This document shows positions 1-9,871 of a stretch of DNA of 64,000 nt, piece by piece. How positions within the stretch are numbered: position 1 is the stretch's first letter; the number at the start of each line of letters is the position of its first letter. The translations under genes and the position numbers were made by a program. The stretch covers positions 2,480,001 to 2,544,000 of the forward strand of contig OY970245.1 in assembly GCA_963715455.1 (NCBI GenBank), written 5' to 3'. The stretch is from VRUE01 sp963715455. Lineage in GTDB: Bacteria; Actinomycetota; Thermoleophilia; Solirubrobacterales; 70-9. The notes beneath the pieces are model-generated. The model worked only from the letters and a program-made list of their open reading frames with translations. It ran no database searches and was not told where the DNA came from.

Positions 1-970
1 AGTGCTCGGCCTCGGGCAGGACGGCTTTGAGTTCCGCCGGGCAGCCCCCCGAGTCGCGAAATTCGGGGGCTTCCCAAGACGCGATGTCACGCCCTTCGGC
101 ATCGATCAGGTTGTCGTTGCCGGCCGCCGAGAAGTAGGCGCTGCCGGCCGCCGCGACTTCGCCAATCGCGACCGCGATCGGGCCGTCTTGGAAGAAGGGC
201 TCGTCCGGGTAGAAGACGTCGTCGACAATCACCCGTGCGCCACTGGCGTGCAGAGCCCTGATGTTGTTGGCGAAAGCGGTCTGCCCGTTGAAGGCGGTGG
301 CGAAAGAGAGCGCTGCCCCGGGGGCGAGATCGTGGACGATCTGCGCCATCGCCCGCCCCTCGTCGCCGCCATTGGCCGAGTCGTCGAGGATCGCCACCGG
401 GGTTTGCGAGCCGCAGGGGCTTGCCGGCCCCGGCAGGTCGCCGCTGGCGACGTCTCCGGCAGCGTGGGTGATTGCCGTGCCTTTGCGATCGAAGGAGTCG
501 GAGAGGATGCCGACCGTGACCCCGCTGCCGTCGAGGGCAAATGCCGAGCGGGCAACCGCCGCGTTCAGCTGGCCGTCCCCCTCGGACCGCATCGCCCCAC
601 CGCAGTCAGCCGCCCGCACGATCGGCGCCAGAACCTCGTTGACCCCCTCGACCCGCCTGACCGCCTCGAGCTCCGGCAGGCCCACGGGCCGGCTGGCCAC
701 GGTCACCGTCTGGTAACGACGGCTCACCTCGACGATCGTCGCCCCGGCAGCGCGCAGATCGCCGAGCCCGGCGAGAGCCCCGCGAGAGAAGTGCACATCG
801 GCCAGGACGCGCTTGCCCTCGCGCAGGAAGACCCCCCGGCCAGGAAAGACACCTTCGCTCCTCGTCTCCCGCATCGCGTTTGCCGCGCTCGGAAAAAGCG
901 CGAGGGCGACGATCGCAAGCGCAGCCGTGAGCCTGCCCGCGCGGACGGGAAATCGTCGCACTCGCCTCAT
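1..970 (-). CDS. Secreted S8-fold peptidase, Glu at the His position (partial)
   Basis: Translating the reverse strand from the ATG at 970 gives 323 residues with no stop before the window edge, so the C-terminus and catalytic Ser are missing. Residues 1-32 look like a signal peptide. Subtilisin-fold landmarks are the Asp loop GILSDSFD (D158), the helix DEGRAMAQIVHDLAPGA (203-219) and the oxyanion loop YFSAAGND (N285). In classical subtilisins the helix starts HGTHVAG; here E204 sits where the catalytic His should be, as in the Ser-Glu-Asp sedolisins. The +strand open frame over the same bases is antisense. The fold is fairly certain; activity is inferred. Confidence 0.72.
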   Translation of the reverse strand, partial: MRRVRRFPVRAGRLTAALAIVALALFPSAANAMRETRSEGVFPGRGVFLREGKRVLADVHFSRGALAGLGDLRAAGATIVEVSRRYQTVTVASRPVGLPELEAVRRVEGVNEVLAPIVRAADCGGAMRSEGDGQLNAAVARSAFALDGSGVTVGILSDSFDRKGTAITHAAGDVASGDLPGPASPCGSQTPVAILDDSANGGDEGRAMAQIVHDLAPGAALSFATAFNGQTAFANNIRALHASGARVIVDDVFYPDEPFFQDGPIAVAIGEVAAAGSAYFSAAGNDNLIDAEGRDIASWEAPEFRDSGGCPAELKAVLPEAEH

Positions 971-1169
971 CTCAGTCACGGTATCGACTGGTCTCCTCTA
1001 CTCCTGAACACTGCCGAACAGCGATCCGAGCGCCGGGCTTCGCGCCTCCTATCCCTGCTACGGTCCCCGCGTTAGGTCGGATGGATATCCGGCAAAGTCG
1101 TGTCTAGCGCTCGCGTCGTCGCTTTACCTGAAGCCTCCGCGTTCGCAGCACATCAAGTGGAGGCAATGC

Positions 1170-1376
1170 ATGCCCACGGGAACAGTTAAGTGGTTCAGCG
1201 ACGACAAGGGCTACGGGTTCATCACGCCCGATGACGGCTCGAAGGACGTCTTCGTCCATCACAGTGCCATCCTCGGCGAGGGCTTCAAGTCCCTCACGGA
1301 GGGTTCCAAAGTGAGCTACGAGTCCGAGGAAGGCCCCAAGGGCCCCGCCGCGGCGAGCGTTCAGCAGACCTCGTAG
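1170..1376 (+). CDS. cspA: Cold shock protein (CspA family)
   Basis: A 68-residue single cold-shock domain that binds single-stranded RNA/DNA and acts as an RNA chaperone or antiterminator. RNP1 (KGYGFITP) and RNP2 (DVFVHHSAI) are both intact, starting from MPTGTVKWFSDDKG, which is the usual family start. A GGAGG Shine-Dalgarno lies about 7 bases before the ATG. The gene stands alone between a divergent secreted peptidase and typA, with its own terminator directly behind it, so it is probably monocistronic. Confidence 0.95.
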   Translation: MPTGTVKWFSDDKGYGFITPDDGSKDVFVHHSAILGEGFKSLTEGSKVSYESEEGPKGPAAASVQQTS

Positions 1377-1399
1377 TCGCAACCGCACTTCCGCATTTC

Positions 1400-1428
1400 G
1401 AGGCCCGCCCCCGGCGGGCCTCTTCTTT
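1400..1428 (+). terminator. Rho-independent terminator after cspA
   Basis: A perfect 10-bp stem (GAGGCCCGCC / GGCGGGCCTC) with a 3-base loop, followed by TTCTTT. It lies 24 bases after the cspA stop and just before the typA start. Confidence 0.85.
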
Positions 1429-1450
1429 GCGAGCCCTATCCTTCCCGCCG

Positions 1451-3276
<1,826 letters not shown>

Positions 3277-3280
<4 letters not shown>

Positions 3281-3708
3281 TCCGGCGCCGGGGGCAGTTC
3301 GCGCAGCGTCTCCATCTCGAAGCAGAGCATCGCTGAGAGCACCGGGACGCCCTCCTCACCGCTCTCAGCCAGGCGGGCGGCACTATCGGCCTTGACGGCC
3401 AGGGTCTGCCAAAGGGCTTCATCCTGGATCCGGTTGAGTTCACGCCAGCCGAGTTCGTCGACGAGGGAAACGGTGCGACTGGTGTGCTCGTCGTCCCGGA
3501 CGCCGAACGTCGCGGCCTGCAGCGCATCGCGAACGTCAGACTCGATCAGGTCGAAGATCCAGGTCGCCAGATCGCAGCGCTCCTCGCGACTCAGCCCCTC
3601 CCACTCCTGCTCGTCCCAAATCCTCTTTCGCCCAGAGCGTGACTCCGCGCGTAGTTTCTCGAGGCTACCGTCGATCCCGACCTCGTTGCCCCCTGGTGTC
3701 TCGGTCAT
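3277..3708 (-). CDS. Hypothetical acidic protein
   Basis: 143 residues, no signal peptide or membrane segment, mostly helical by composition and rich in Glu/Asp/Arg/Trp. I do not recognise the family. An AAAGGGGG Shine-Dalgarno-like stretch precedes the ATG, and the bias against A/T in third positions is typical of the window, so it looks like a real gene. Convergent with typA, overlapping it by 4 bases at the stop codons. Confidence 0.6.
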
Positions 3709-3760
3709 GGGACCCCCTTTATCGAGTGCGTTCGGTCCACCCTACCCCCGCACCGCACGC

Positions 3761-3795
3761 AAAAAAAGAGCCGCCGGGCCATGGCCCGGCGGCTC
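3761..3795 (-). terminator. Rho-independent terminator of the acyl-CoA dehydrogenase gene
   Basis: A 13-bp perfect stem (GAGCCGCCGGGCC / GGCCCGGCGGCTC) with a 2-base AT centre. On the minus strand it is followed by seven T, so it terminates transcription arriving from the dehydrogenase gene 26 bases away. Confidence 0.9.
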
Positions 3796-3820
3796 GTGAG
3801 AGACGCTTTTCGGCCGCTGC

Positions 3821-5050
3821 CTAGACCGTCGCGGCAGCTTGCTCGGACTGGCTGCCCTCGGACGCCTTGGCCTTCGCTTCGGCCTCGGGCGTGGGCTCGT
3901 CCACGCTGCGCGGAAGCAATACTTCTTTGGCGATCACCAGACGCTGGATCTGGCTGGTGCCCTCGTAAAGCTGCATGATCTTGGCGTCGCGCATCAACTT
4001 CTCCACCGGGTACTCCTTGATGAAGCCGTAGCCGCCGTAGACCTGCACAGCGTCGACGGTGATCTCCATCGCCGAGTCGGCGGCGAAGCGCTTGGCCATC
4101 GAGGAGACCTTGCTGTTGCGGACACCCTGGTCAAGCAGGACCGCGGAGTTCCAGACCAGCAGGCGCCCGGCCTCGACCTTGGTCGCCATGTCGGCGATCA
4201 TGAACTGGATCGCCTGGTGCATGGCGATCGGCACGCCAAACTGGACCCTTTCCTTGGAGTACTCCGTGGCGTACTCAAGCGCGGCGCGGCCGATGCCCAC
4301 CGCCATCGCCGAGACGCCCGGGCGGGTGCGATCGAGGGTCATCATCGCCAGCTTGAAGCCCTTGTTTTCCTCGCCGAGCAGGTTCTCAGCGGGAATCTCG
4401 ACTTCGTCGAAGGAGATGGTGGCGGTGTTCGATGCCCGCTGGCCCATCTTGTCCTCCTTCTTGTCGACGGTGACCCCGGGCAGGTCGGCGTCGACGACGA
4501 AGGCGCTGATCCCGCGGTGTCCACCCTCGGGATCGGTCTTGGCGTAGACCGTGAAGTAGTCGGCGTAGGTGCCATTCGTGATGAAGCACTTGGAGCCGCT
4601 GATCACGTACTTGTCGCCCTTCTTGACAGCCTTGGTTTTCATGCCCGAGACATCGGAGCCGGCGTCGGGCTCGGTCAGGCAGAAGGAGGCCAGCTTCGGC
4701 GCCTCGGCGAGCATGCCGAGGTACTTCTTCTTGGTCTCCTCCGAGCCACCGAGGGTGATCGGCGCCGAGGCCAGGCCGTTGGCCATCAGGCTGGTGCCGA
4801 TGCCGGAGCATCCCCAGCCCATCTCCTCCTCGATCAGGCAACCGGAGAGGTAGTCGAGGCCGGGACCGCCGTAGGCCTCGGGGATGTGGGTGTTCATCAA
4901 CCCGACCTCCCAGGCCTTGTCGATGATGTCCTGGGGCCAGGTGCCGTCCACGTCGTACTCCCAGGCAACCTTGCGGATCTCGTTCTCCGCGAAGTTGTGC
5001 GCCATCTCGCGCAGATCCTTCTGCTCGTCGGTGAGGGTGAAGTCAACCAC
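3821..5050 (-). CDS. Acyl-CoA dehydrogenase
   Basis: 409-residue cytoplasmic flavoprotein that introduces the alpha-beta double bond in acyl-CoA and passes electrons to ETF. Visible signatures are FCLTEPDAGSDVSGM (FAD/substrate binding), GYGFIKEYPVEKLMRDAKI and the catalytic Glu in QLYEGTSQIQR; length is that of medium/short-chain ACADs. The open frame runs further upstream, but the GTG at 5050 (VVDFTLTDEQKDLREM) is preceded by AAGGAG and matches the usual N-terminus. A TetR-type palindrome lies 72-87 bases upstream and is shared in sequence with two other operons here, so repression by an acyl-responsive TetR is likely. Confidence 0.93.
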   Translation of the reverse strand: MVDFTLTDEQKDLREMAHNFAENEIRKVAWEYDVDGTWPQDIIDKAWEVGLMNTHIPEAYGGPGLDYLSGCLIEEEMGWGCSGIGTSLMANGLASAPITLGGSEETKKKYLGMLAEAPKLASFCLTEPDAGSDVSGMKTKAVKKGDKYVISGSKCFITNGTYADYFTVYAKTDPEGGHRGISAFVVDADLPGVTVDKKEDKMGQRASNTATISFDEVEIPAENLLGEENKGFKLAMMTLDRTRPGVSAMAVGIGRAALEYATEYSKERVQFGVPIAMHQAIQFMIADMATKVEAGRLLVWNSAVLLDQGVRNSKVSSMAKRFAADSAMEITVDAVQVYGGYGFIKEYPVEKLMRDAKIMQLYEGTSQIQRLVIAKEVLLPRSVDEPTPEAEAKAKASEGSQSEQAAATV

Positions 5051-5121
5051 TGGTCGAGGCTCCTTGTTTGTCCGTTGTAAGCCGTTCGGCGCGGCCTCGC
5101 CGCAGGGACGACGACCACCGA

Positions 5122-5137
5122 TTGACTGGTCAGTCAA
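5122..5137. promoter_or_regulatory. TetR-type operator, site 1
   Basis: TTGACTGGTCAGTCAA, two perfect 7-base arms around GT. The same 16 bases plus six flanking bases recur before the nitrilase-tetR operon (48016), and a variant precedes the aldehyde dehydrogenase (32907). It lies between the dehydrogenase and the divergent small gene at 5194 and could control either. Confidence 0.7.
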
Positions 5138-5193
5138 CCAAGCCCGAAGGGTATCGGATGGCGGCGGCAGGGCGGTGGTCGTACCCTTGAGGC

Positions 5194-5523
5194 ATGGTCC
5201 GCCTGCTGGCAGCGACCGCGGTCGACAACGGCAACGTGCTGATGCTGATCACGCTCGTCGTGCTGCCGGTTGCTGCCTTTGCCTTTGCCCAGTCCGGCAA
5301 GGCCTGGCGCGGGATCGGCCGTGGGCCTTATGCGATCGACCCGGACCTTCCACCGCGCTCGGCGCGACCCCTGCCATCGCCAGTTAGCGCCGAGGTGCAG
5401 GAGGCCGAGGTGCGCCAAATGCTCGAGGCCTCTTCCTACCGCCGCCAGCTACGCGGCGAAGCGCCGCTCGACGTCGAGGCCGAGACCGAGCGCCGCCTCG
5501 CTGATCTCATAGGATCGGGCTGA
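5194..5523 (+). CDS. Small membrane-anchored hypothetical protein
   Basis: 109 residues with one hydrophobic segment near residues 12-33 (NVLMLITLVVLPVAAFAFA) and a charged, helical cytoplasmic-type tail rich in Glu/Arg. No family recognised. Its TGA overlaps the ATG of the next gene (TGATG), so the two are translationally coupled. Divergent from the acyl-CoA dehydrogenase, with the TetR-type palindrome in between. Confidence 0.65.
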   Translation: MVRLLAATAVDNGNVLMLITLVVLPVAAFAFAQSGKAWRGIGRGPYAIDPDLPPRSARPLPSPVSAEVQEAEVRQMLEASSYRRQLRGEAPLDVEAETERRLADLIGSG

Positions 5524-5861
5524 TGGCTGGTGCCGCCGAGGAGAACCTCTACGAGGTCGAGGAGCTGCTGATGCAGCCGGGGACCTACTTCAACCCGCAG
5601 ACCGAGGTCCTGGTCGTCGTCGACGACTCAACCTCGCTCGACCAGGAGGTCTTCAACATGGAGGCCTACGAGGGCGCCGATTGGGTGCGCATCTCCGATG
5701 AGGTACCGGTCGACGAAGACCGGCGCGACCAGGTGCTGGAGAGCTTCCAGACCAGCTACCACCCCGGCTCGAGCGGCTCGGTCTCCGAGACCGCGTTGGA
5801 GCAGGGTGACGACGAGCTCGACGAGGACGAGGATGGCCAGGACCCCGGCCGCGAGGACTAG
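5523..5861 (+). CDS. Acidic hypothetical protein
   Basis: 112 residues, strongly acidic, ending in a Glu/Asp-rich tail (DDELDEDEDGQDPGRED). The N-terminal half, with LYEVEELLMQPGTYFNPQTEVLVVVDD, looks like a small folded domain. No signal peptide or membrane segment. Coupled to the membrane protein before it by a one-base stop/start overlap, so the two probably act together. Function unknown. Confidence 0.65.
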   Translation: MAGAAEENLYEVEELLMQPGTYFNPQTEVLVVVDDSTSLDQEVFNMEAYEGADWVRISDEVPVDEDRRDQVLESFQTSYHPGSSGSVSETALEQGDDELDEDEDGQDPGRED

Positions 5862-5936
5862 CCAGCCCATATCTGGCCATCTAGCTCCTAAGCGCGGAGA
5901 CTTCCTGCGCAGGCTGTTTCAAAGACTCGCCGGTTA

Positions 5937-6167
5937 CTAGCGGTTGCCCGCATCCTCATTTTTCTCTACGAATGACCCCGTGAGAGGCTGATATTCGTAG
6001 GTCCGCTCCGCTTGATCAGGGACAGCAACAACAGTCTCCTCGGCGTCGGCGGCCTGTCTGATCTCTGCCTTGGAAACCTTAAGTTCTTTGGCCAGGGCCG
6101 CCTCCGTTATACGGCCGCCCTCCATAACCTTTACTCGAACATTCCGCCGCAGATCACTCACGGTCAT
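5937..6167 (-). CDS. Possible small helix-turn-helix protein
   Basis: About 76 residues from the ATG at 6167 (MTVSDLRRNVRVKVMEGG). The segment GRITEAALAKELKVSKAEIRQAAD resembles a helix-turn-helix. Base composition is less GC-biased than the neighbours and no strong Shine-Dalgarno is visible. An in-frame ATG at 6203 would add 12 residues. It could be a genuine small regulator or a chance frame; divergent from bcp. Confidence 0.4.
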   Translation of the reverse strand: MTVSDLRRNVRVKVMEGGRITEAALAKELKVSKAEIRQAADAEETVVAVPDQAERTYEYQPLTGSFVEKNEDAGNR

Positions 6168-6246
6168 CAAGGTATCAGTGCCTAGGACAGACGCGACCAG
6201 CAATCCCTTGGCCTCTCACGTCAGGAAAGGCGGATAGGGTCCGAGC

Positions 6247-6717
6247 GTGCTCGAACCCGGCGACAAGGCTCCCGACTTCACTCTGCCCGATCAGGACGGC
6301 AACCCAGTCAGCCTCGCCGACCTGCGCGGCGAGACGATCGTCCTCTATTTCTATCCCCGCGCCGACACTCCGGGCTGCACAACCCAGGCCTGTGGGGTGC
6401 GCGATCGCAGCAGCGAGTACGACTCCGCCGGCGCCCGCGTGATCGGCGTCTCGCCCGACGAGGTCGAGGCGATCGCCAAGTTCGCCGGCAAGTTCGACCT
6501 CGACTTCACCCTGCTCGCAGATGCCGACCACGCCGTCGCCGAGCGCTACGGCGCCTGGGTCGAGAAGTCGATGTACGGCAAGAAGTACATGGGCGTGCAG
6601 CGCGCCACCTTCGTCATCGACCCCGAGGGCAAGATCGCCAAGGTCTTCCCCAAGGTGCAGCCCAAAAAGCACGACGACCTCGTGCTCAAAGCGCTGGGCG
6701 AACTGACCGCCGCCTGA
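6247..6717 (+). CDS. bcp: Thioredoxin-dependent thiol peroxidase (Bcp/PrxQ)
   Basis: 156-residue peroxiredoxin that reduces hydrogen peroxide and organic peroxides using thioredoxin. The peroxidatic Cys is C44 in DTPGCT, and a second Cys at C49 five residues later is the PrxQ-type resolving cysteine. The Arg-containing RATFVIDPEGKI strand and the C-terminal helix are intact. Starts at GTG 6247. A hairpin follows the stop. Confidence 0.95.
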   Translation: MLEPGDKAPDFTLPDQDGNPVSLADLRGETIVLYFYPRADTPGCTTQACGVRDRSSEYDSAGARVIGVSPDEVEAIAKFAGKFDLDFTLLADADHAVAERYGAWVEKSMYGKKYMGVQRATFVIDPEGKIAKVFPKVQPKKHDDLVLKALGELTAA

Positions 6718-6750
6718 CCCACTCGGTTCGCCATCTCCGGCAGGATGAAA

Positions 6751-6783
6751 GAGAGGATCACGCCCGGCAGACGTGACCCTCTC
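6751..6783 (+). terminator. Hairpin after bcp, possible terminator
   Basis: GAGAGGATCACG pairs with CGTGACCCTCTC (11 of 12 positions, one G-U) across a 9-base loop. No T-tract follows, so termination strength is uncertain. Confidence 0.4.
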
Positions 6784-6823
6784 CAAACTCAAGCGTTGAC
6801 GCATTGGGAGCGTCTTTTACGAA

Positions 6824-7501
6824 CTACGGTAAGGCAGTAAAGAACAGCTCACCACCCTCGACGCCATTGAAATCCTCGTAGATTAAGTACGTGGCTTCGA
6901 GGTTGGCCGCTGCGGGACAGAACGGATCGTCTCCTGCCCAGGCCAGCGGCAGATTGGCGCTCAGCGCACCCGATAATGGCAGCAACTGACTATTGAGCTC
7001 TAATAAGTAATTCAATAATGAGTTCTGGGGCAGTTTGTATAAGCAGTTCAACGGGAAGCCTAAGATGAGGCAATTTTCCAGTAAGACAGCCGGGGGACCG
7101 TTGAAATCATGTTTCAGGATCGCGTGCTGATTTAACGCTGATACTAAGAGTAAGTAGGGAAGATTCTCCGCAAAGGCGTTTTGACACGCACCTAGGCATT
7201 CGGTGAACACGAGGGATAAAATTAAATATAAGAGTCCGACATGGGGGCCCTCGTTGAAGTTATAGTCCGCTAAGAACTGAGACTTGCACCGCGTTTCCGT
7301 ATTGTGGACTTTGAAGACGGCTTCCTGGGATAAGCCAATGATTGGGCCGTTCCAGATAGCACCCGCAGGGCATTTACCAAAGGCACCGCCTGGGGGATCG
7401 ACTAAACACGCACTATCGGCAGACGCGGTGCTAGCACCGACGAATGCCATTGCAACCAGGGCTGTGGCCCCGGCAAGCCCGAGCATCTTGATGAGTCTCA
7501 T
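6824..7501 (-). CDS. TTA-rich secreted protein, family member 1
   Basis: 225 residues from the ATG at 7501. The signal peptide MRLIKMLGLAGATALVAMAF...STASA is almost the same as in the proteins at 13728, 38777 and 47137. The mature part is Leu- and Cys-rich (about eight Cys), with many Leu-Leu pairs, and has no recognised domain. About 17 of its leucines are TTA codons, against the CTC/CTG use of nearby genes, and local GC is clearly lower. A GCGGC/GCCGC hairpin and AAAGGAG precede the start. Probably an exported or surface protein; function unknown. Confidence 0.75.
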   Translation of the reverse strand: MRLIKMLGLAGATALVAMAFVGASTASADSACLVDPPGGAFGKCPAGAIWNGPIIGLSQEAVFKVHNTETRCKSQFLADYNFNEGPHVGLLYLILSLVFTECLGACQNAFAENLPYLLLVSALNQHAILKHDFNGPPAVLLENCLILGFPLNCLYKLPQNSLLNYLLELNSQLLPLSGALSANLPLAWAGDDPFCPAAANLEATYLIYEDFNGVEGGELFFTALP

Positions 7502-7516
7502 TTCACATCTCCTTTG

Positions 7517-7532
7517 GCGGCGGTTTGGCCGC
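7517..7532 (-). promoter_or_regulatory. Leader hairpin before the Shine-Dalgarno of 6824-7501
   Basis: GCGGC/GCCGC stem with a 6-base loop, immediately upstream of AAAGGAG. Placement matches hairpins before the related genes at 13728 and 47137. Stem is short, so this is suggestive only. Confidence 0.35.
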
Positions 7533-7629
7533 TCGATCGACTGAATCACGGTTCACGTAGAGCGCCCGTCATGGCCCGCCTGCAATCACCCCAGCACATG
7601 CATTGGGTCTCAACGCAGCATAGATCTAT

Positions 7630-7663
7630 CATTTTTTACTGAAAAATCAATTGAGTTAAGTCA
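7630..7663 (-). promoter_or_regulatory. AT-rich palindromic control region
   Basis: The only markedly AT-rich patch nearby. It holds ATTTTT-ACTG-type dyad symmetry and the near-palindrome TTGAGTTAAGTCAA (one mismatch), with minus-strand TTGACT and TTGATT as possible -35 boxes. It lies about 130-160 bases upstream of the TTA-rich secreted gene. Confidence 0.35.
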
Positions 7664-7732
7664 ATGAGGATGCCGTTGGCGATCCCAAGGGACGGCGAAC
7701 GTGAAGGGCGCTTGTGCGGCCCGTCTGATACC

Positions 7733-8734
7733 TCAGGCGCCGAGCACCACGACGACAATGAAGGCCGTGTAGAGCGCGAACCAGGTGATGACCGCGGGCA
7801 GACCGAAGCGGCCGCGGCGGTGGAGGACCTCGTAGGCGAGCAGGCCACCGGCGAGGCCGAGGCCGACCGATAGCGCGGCGTTGCCGCTCAGCTCCCAGTC
7901 GGTGAAGACGAGCCCGATGCCGACCGGGATCGTCGACTGGAAGACCATCGCCCCGGTGATGTTGCCGAGCGCCAGCGAGTCCTTGCCCTCGCGAACCCAG
8001 AAGAAGCTGTTGACCTTCTCTGGGAGCTCGGTCGCCAGCGGTGCGAGCACAAGCGCGAGCACGAGTGCCTCGACACCAATGCTCTCGGCGATGTGGAGCA
8101 GCTCCTCGACGAAGAGATGGGCGCCGCCGACCATCGCGCCAAGGCCGACGAGCAACTGGATCACGCAAAGGGTCAGCGCCGGGTCTTCGCGTCGCTCGGC
8201 GCGCCGCTCGAAGATCAGCGGATTGAGCGTCTCCTCGTCCTGCACCTCCCCCCCTCCTCGCAAGGTGCGGGCGATGTAGAACAGGTAGGAGAGCATGACC
8301 AGGATGCCGACCGGAATCCTCAGCGCATCGGGCGCACCCCAGCCCAGCGCCAGTGAGATCGCGAAGAAGAGCAGGAAGAAGAGCAGGTCGCGCTCCAGCG
8401 TCGGCCGGTGGGCTTTCAGCTCGAGCCCCTGCTCGCGGCGCTGGCGGTAGAGGTAGGCGAAGAGGCCGACCAGCCCCATCGCCAGCGTGCCGAGTAGAAA
8501 GGGAGCGCCGACGATCGCCCCGATCGCCACCTGGTCCGCCCCCTCGGCGGCTCCGATCAGGGCAACGATCGCAATCAGCGTCTCGGGCATCGCCGTACCG
8601 ACGGCAGCCAGCAGGCTGCCGACGGCTCCCTCGCCGAGGGAGAGCCGGTGGCCGATCCACTCCACTGCGTTGGTGAAGAGCAGCGCCCCCGAGAGGATCA
8701 CCGCGAAGCTGACGACGAGCAAGAGGTATTCCAA
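7733..8734 (-). CDS. Sodium/calcium exchanger-type antiporter (CaCA superfamily)
   Basis: 333-residue inner-membrane antiporter with about ten hydrophobic segments in two inverted halves. The alpha-repeat signatures are GSLLAAVGTAMPETL (about residues 39-53) and LAPLATELPEKVNS in the second half, both with the ion-binding Glu. A cytoplasmic loop (RGGGEVQDEETLNPL) separates the halves. Likely exports Ca2+ or another cation in exchange for Na+/H+. Lies 40 bases downstream of a second, ChaA-type antiporter on the same strand, so probably one operon. Confidence 0.88.
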   Translation of the reverse strand: MEYLLLVVSFAVILSGALLFTNAVEWIGHRLSLGEGAVGSLLAAVGTAMPETLIAIVALIGAAEGADQVAIGAIVGAPFLLGTLAMGLVGLFAYLYRQRREQGLELKAHRPTLERDLLFFLLFFAISLALGWGAPDALRIPVGILVMLSYLFYIARTLRGGGEVQDEETLNPLIFERRAERREDPALTLCVIQLLVGLGAMVGGAHLFVEELLHIAESIGVEALVLALVLAPLATELPEKVNSFFWVREGKDSLALGNITGAMVFQSTIPVGIGLVFTDWELSGNAALSVGLGLAGGLLAYEVLHRRGRFGLPAVITWFALYTAFIVVVVLGA

Positions 8735-8774
8735 GGCCGGGTGAGCCTATGCGACTGGCACGGTCAGGCCGCGC

Positions 8775-9815
8775 TCAGGCGAAGTAGAAGGCAAGGCCGA
8801 AGACGACGTAGACAGCAAGCAGCTGGACGCCCTCGAACCAGGTCGACTCGCCGTCCTGGGCGACGTAGTTGGCGATCAGCACGGCGAGCAGGATCGCGCC
8901 GAGCTCGAAGCCGTTGAAGACGAGGGCGAGCGGGTGGGGCCCGAGGAAGAAGGAGGCGAGCACGAGGATCGGGGCGACGAAGAGGGCCACCTGGGCGCTG
9001 GAGCCGATCGCGATGTTGACCGCGAGGTCCATCTTGTCCTTGACCGCGACCAGCACCGCGACCCAGTGCTCGGCAGCGTTGCCGACGATCGCGACGACGA
9101 TCACGCCGATGAAGAACTCGGAGAGGCCGATCGCGTGCGAGGCCTCCTCGATCGAACCGACCAGCACCTCCGACATGAGCCCGACCAGCAATCCCGACCC
9201 GGCCAGTGCGAGCACCGATTTACGCGTCGACCAGCCCCAGGTGTCCTCGTCCTCGTACTCGGGGTTGAAGATCGCGCGGTGGGTCTTCAGCGAGAAGAAG
9301 AGGCCGGCGACGTAGGTCGCCATGAGCACGATCGCCACGGCCAGCGAGAGGTGCTCGACGGTCGCGTCGTAGTCGACGGTCTCCGCCCCCGGCGCCGGCA
9401 GTCCCTGGCCCTCGACCAGCTCGAAGATCGCCGGCATGACCAGCGCCGCGGCGGCGAGCAGCAGCATCGAGGTCTGCACGCCGGCACTGGTGCGGCTGAA
9501 TGTCTGCTTGTCGCGGCGTAGCCCACCGAAGAACATGGCCGCGCCGAGCACGAGCAGGATGTTGCCGAGGATCGAGCCGACGATCGAGGCCTTGACCACC
9601 TCCTGCAAGCCCTTCTCGAGCGCGAAGAGGGCGATGATCAGCTCTGGCGCGTTGCCGAAGGTGACATTGAGCAGCCCGCCTATCCCGGGACCCGAGCGCA
9701 CCGCCAGCTCCTCGGTGGCACGGCCCATGAGCGCCGCCGTGGGGATGATGCCCAAGGCAGAGGCCGCGAAGATCACCCCCGCGGAGGCGCCGGCCAGGTC
9801 CAACGCCACCGCCAA
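8775..9815 (-). CDS. Calcium/proton antiporter (CaxA/ChaA family)
   Basis: 346-residue membrane antiporter. Family signatures GLLNVTFGNAPELIIALFAL and VAIVGNAAEHWVAVLVA carry the conserved Asn/Glu pairs of the CAX alpha-repeats, separated by an acidic linker (NPEYEDEDTW). The start is uncertain: TTG at 9815 is used here, but the homologous region TPLIPLAVALDLAG continues upstream in frame to about 9860 without an ATG or GTG, so a CTG start overlapping the previous gene's end is possible. Follows the lipoprotein gene and precedes the second antiporter. Confidence 0.85.
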   Translation of the reverse strand: MAVALDLAGASAGVIFAASALGIIPTAALMGRATEELAVRSGPGIGGLLNVTFGNAPELIIALFALEKGLQEVVKASIVGSILGNILLVLGAAMFFGGLRRDKQTFSRTSAGVQTSMLLLAAAALVMPAIFELVEGQGLPAPGAETVDYDATVEHLSLAVAIVLMATYVAGLFFSLKTHRAIFNPEYEDEDTWGWSTRKSVLALAGSGLLVGLMSEVLVGSIEEASHAIGLSEFFIGVIVVAIVGNAAEHWVAVLVAVKDKMDLAVNIAIGSSAQVALFVAPILVLASFFLGPHPLALVFNGFELGAILLAVLIANYVAQDGESTWFEGVQLLAVYVVFGLAFYFA

Positions 9816-9871
9816 CGGGATCAGCGGCGTCAGTAGATAGGGCCAGCCGTACGGCGTGCGCAGGAAGGCGA

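Noticed and set aside
2..1075. 357-codon plus-strand open frame
   Set aside because: It is antisense to the S8-fold protease, whose fold landmarks are clear on the minus strand; the plus-strand product has no recognisable features.
3839..5080. 413-codon plus-strand open frame
   Set aside because: Antisense of the acyl-CoA dehydrogenase; GC-rich genes produce long antisense frames.
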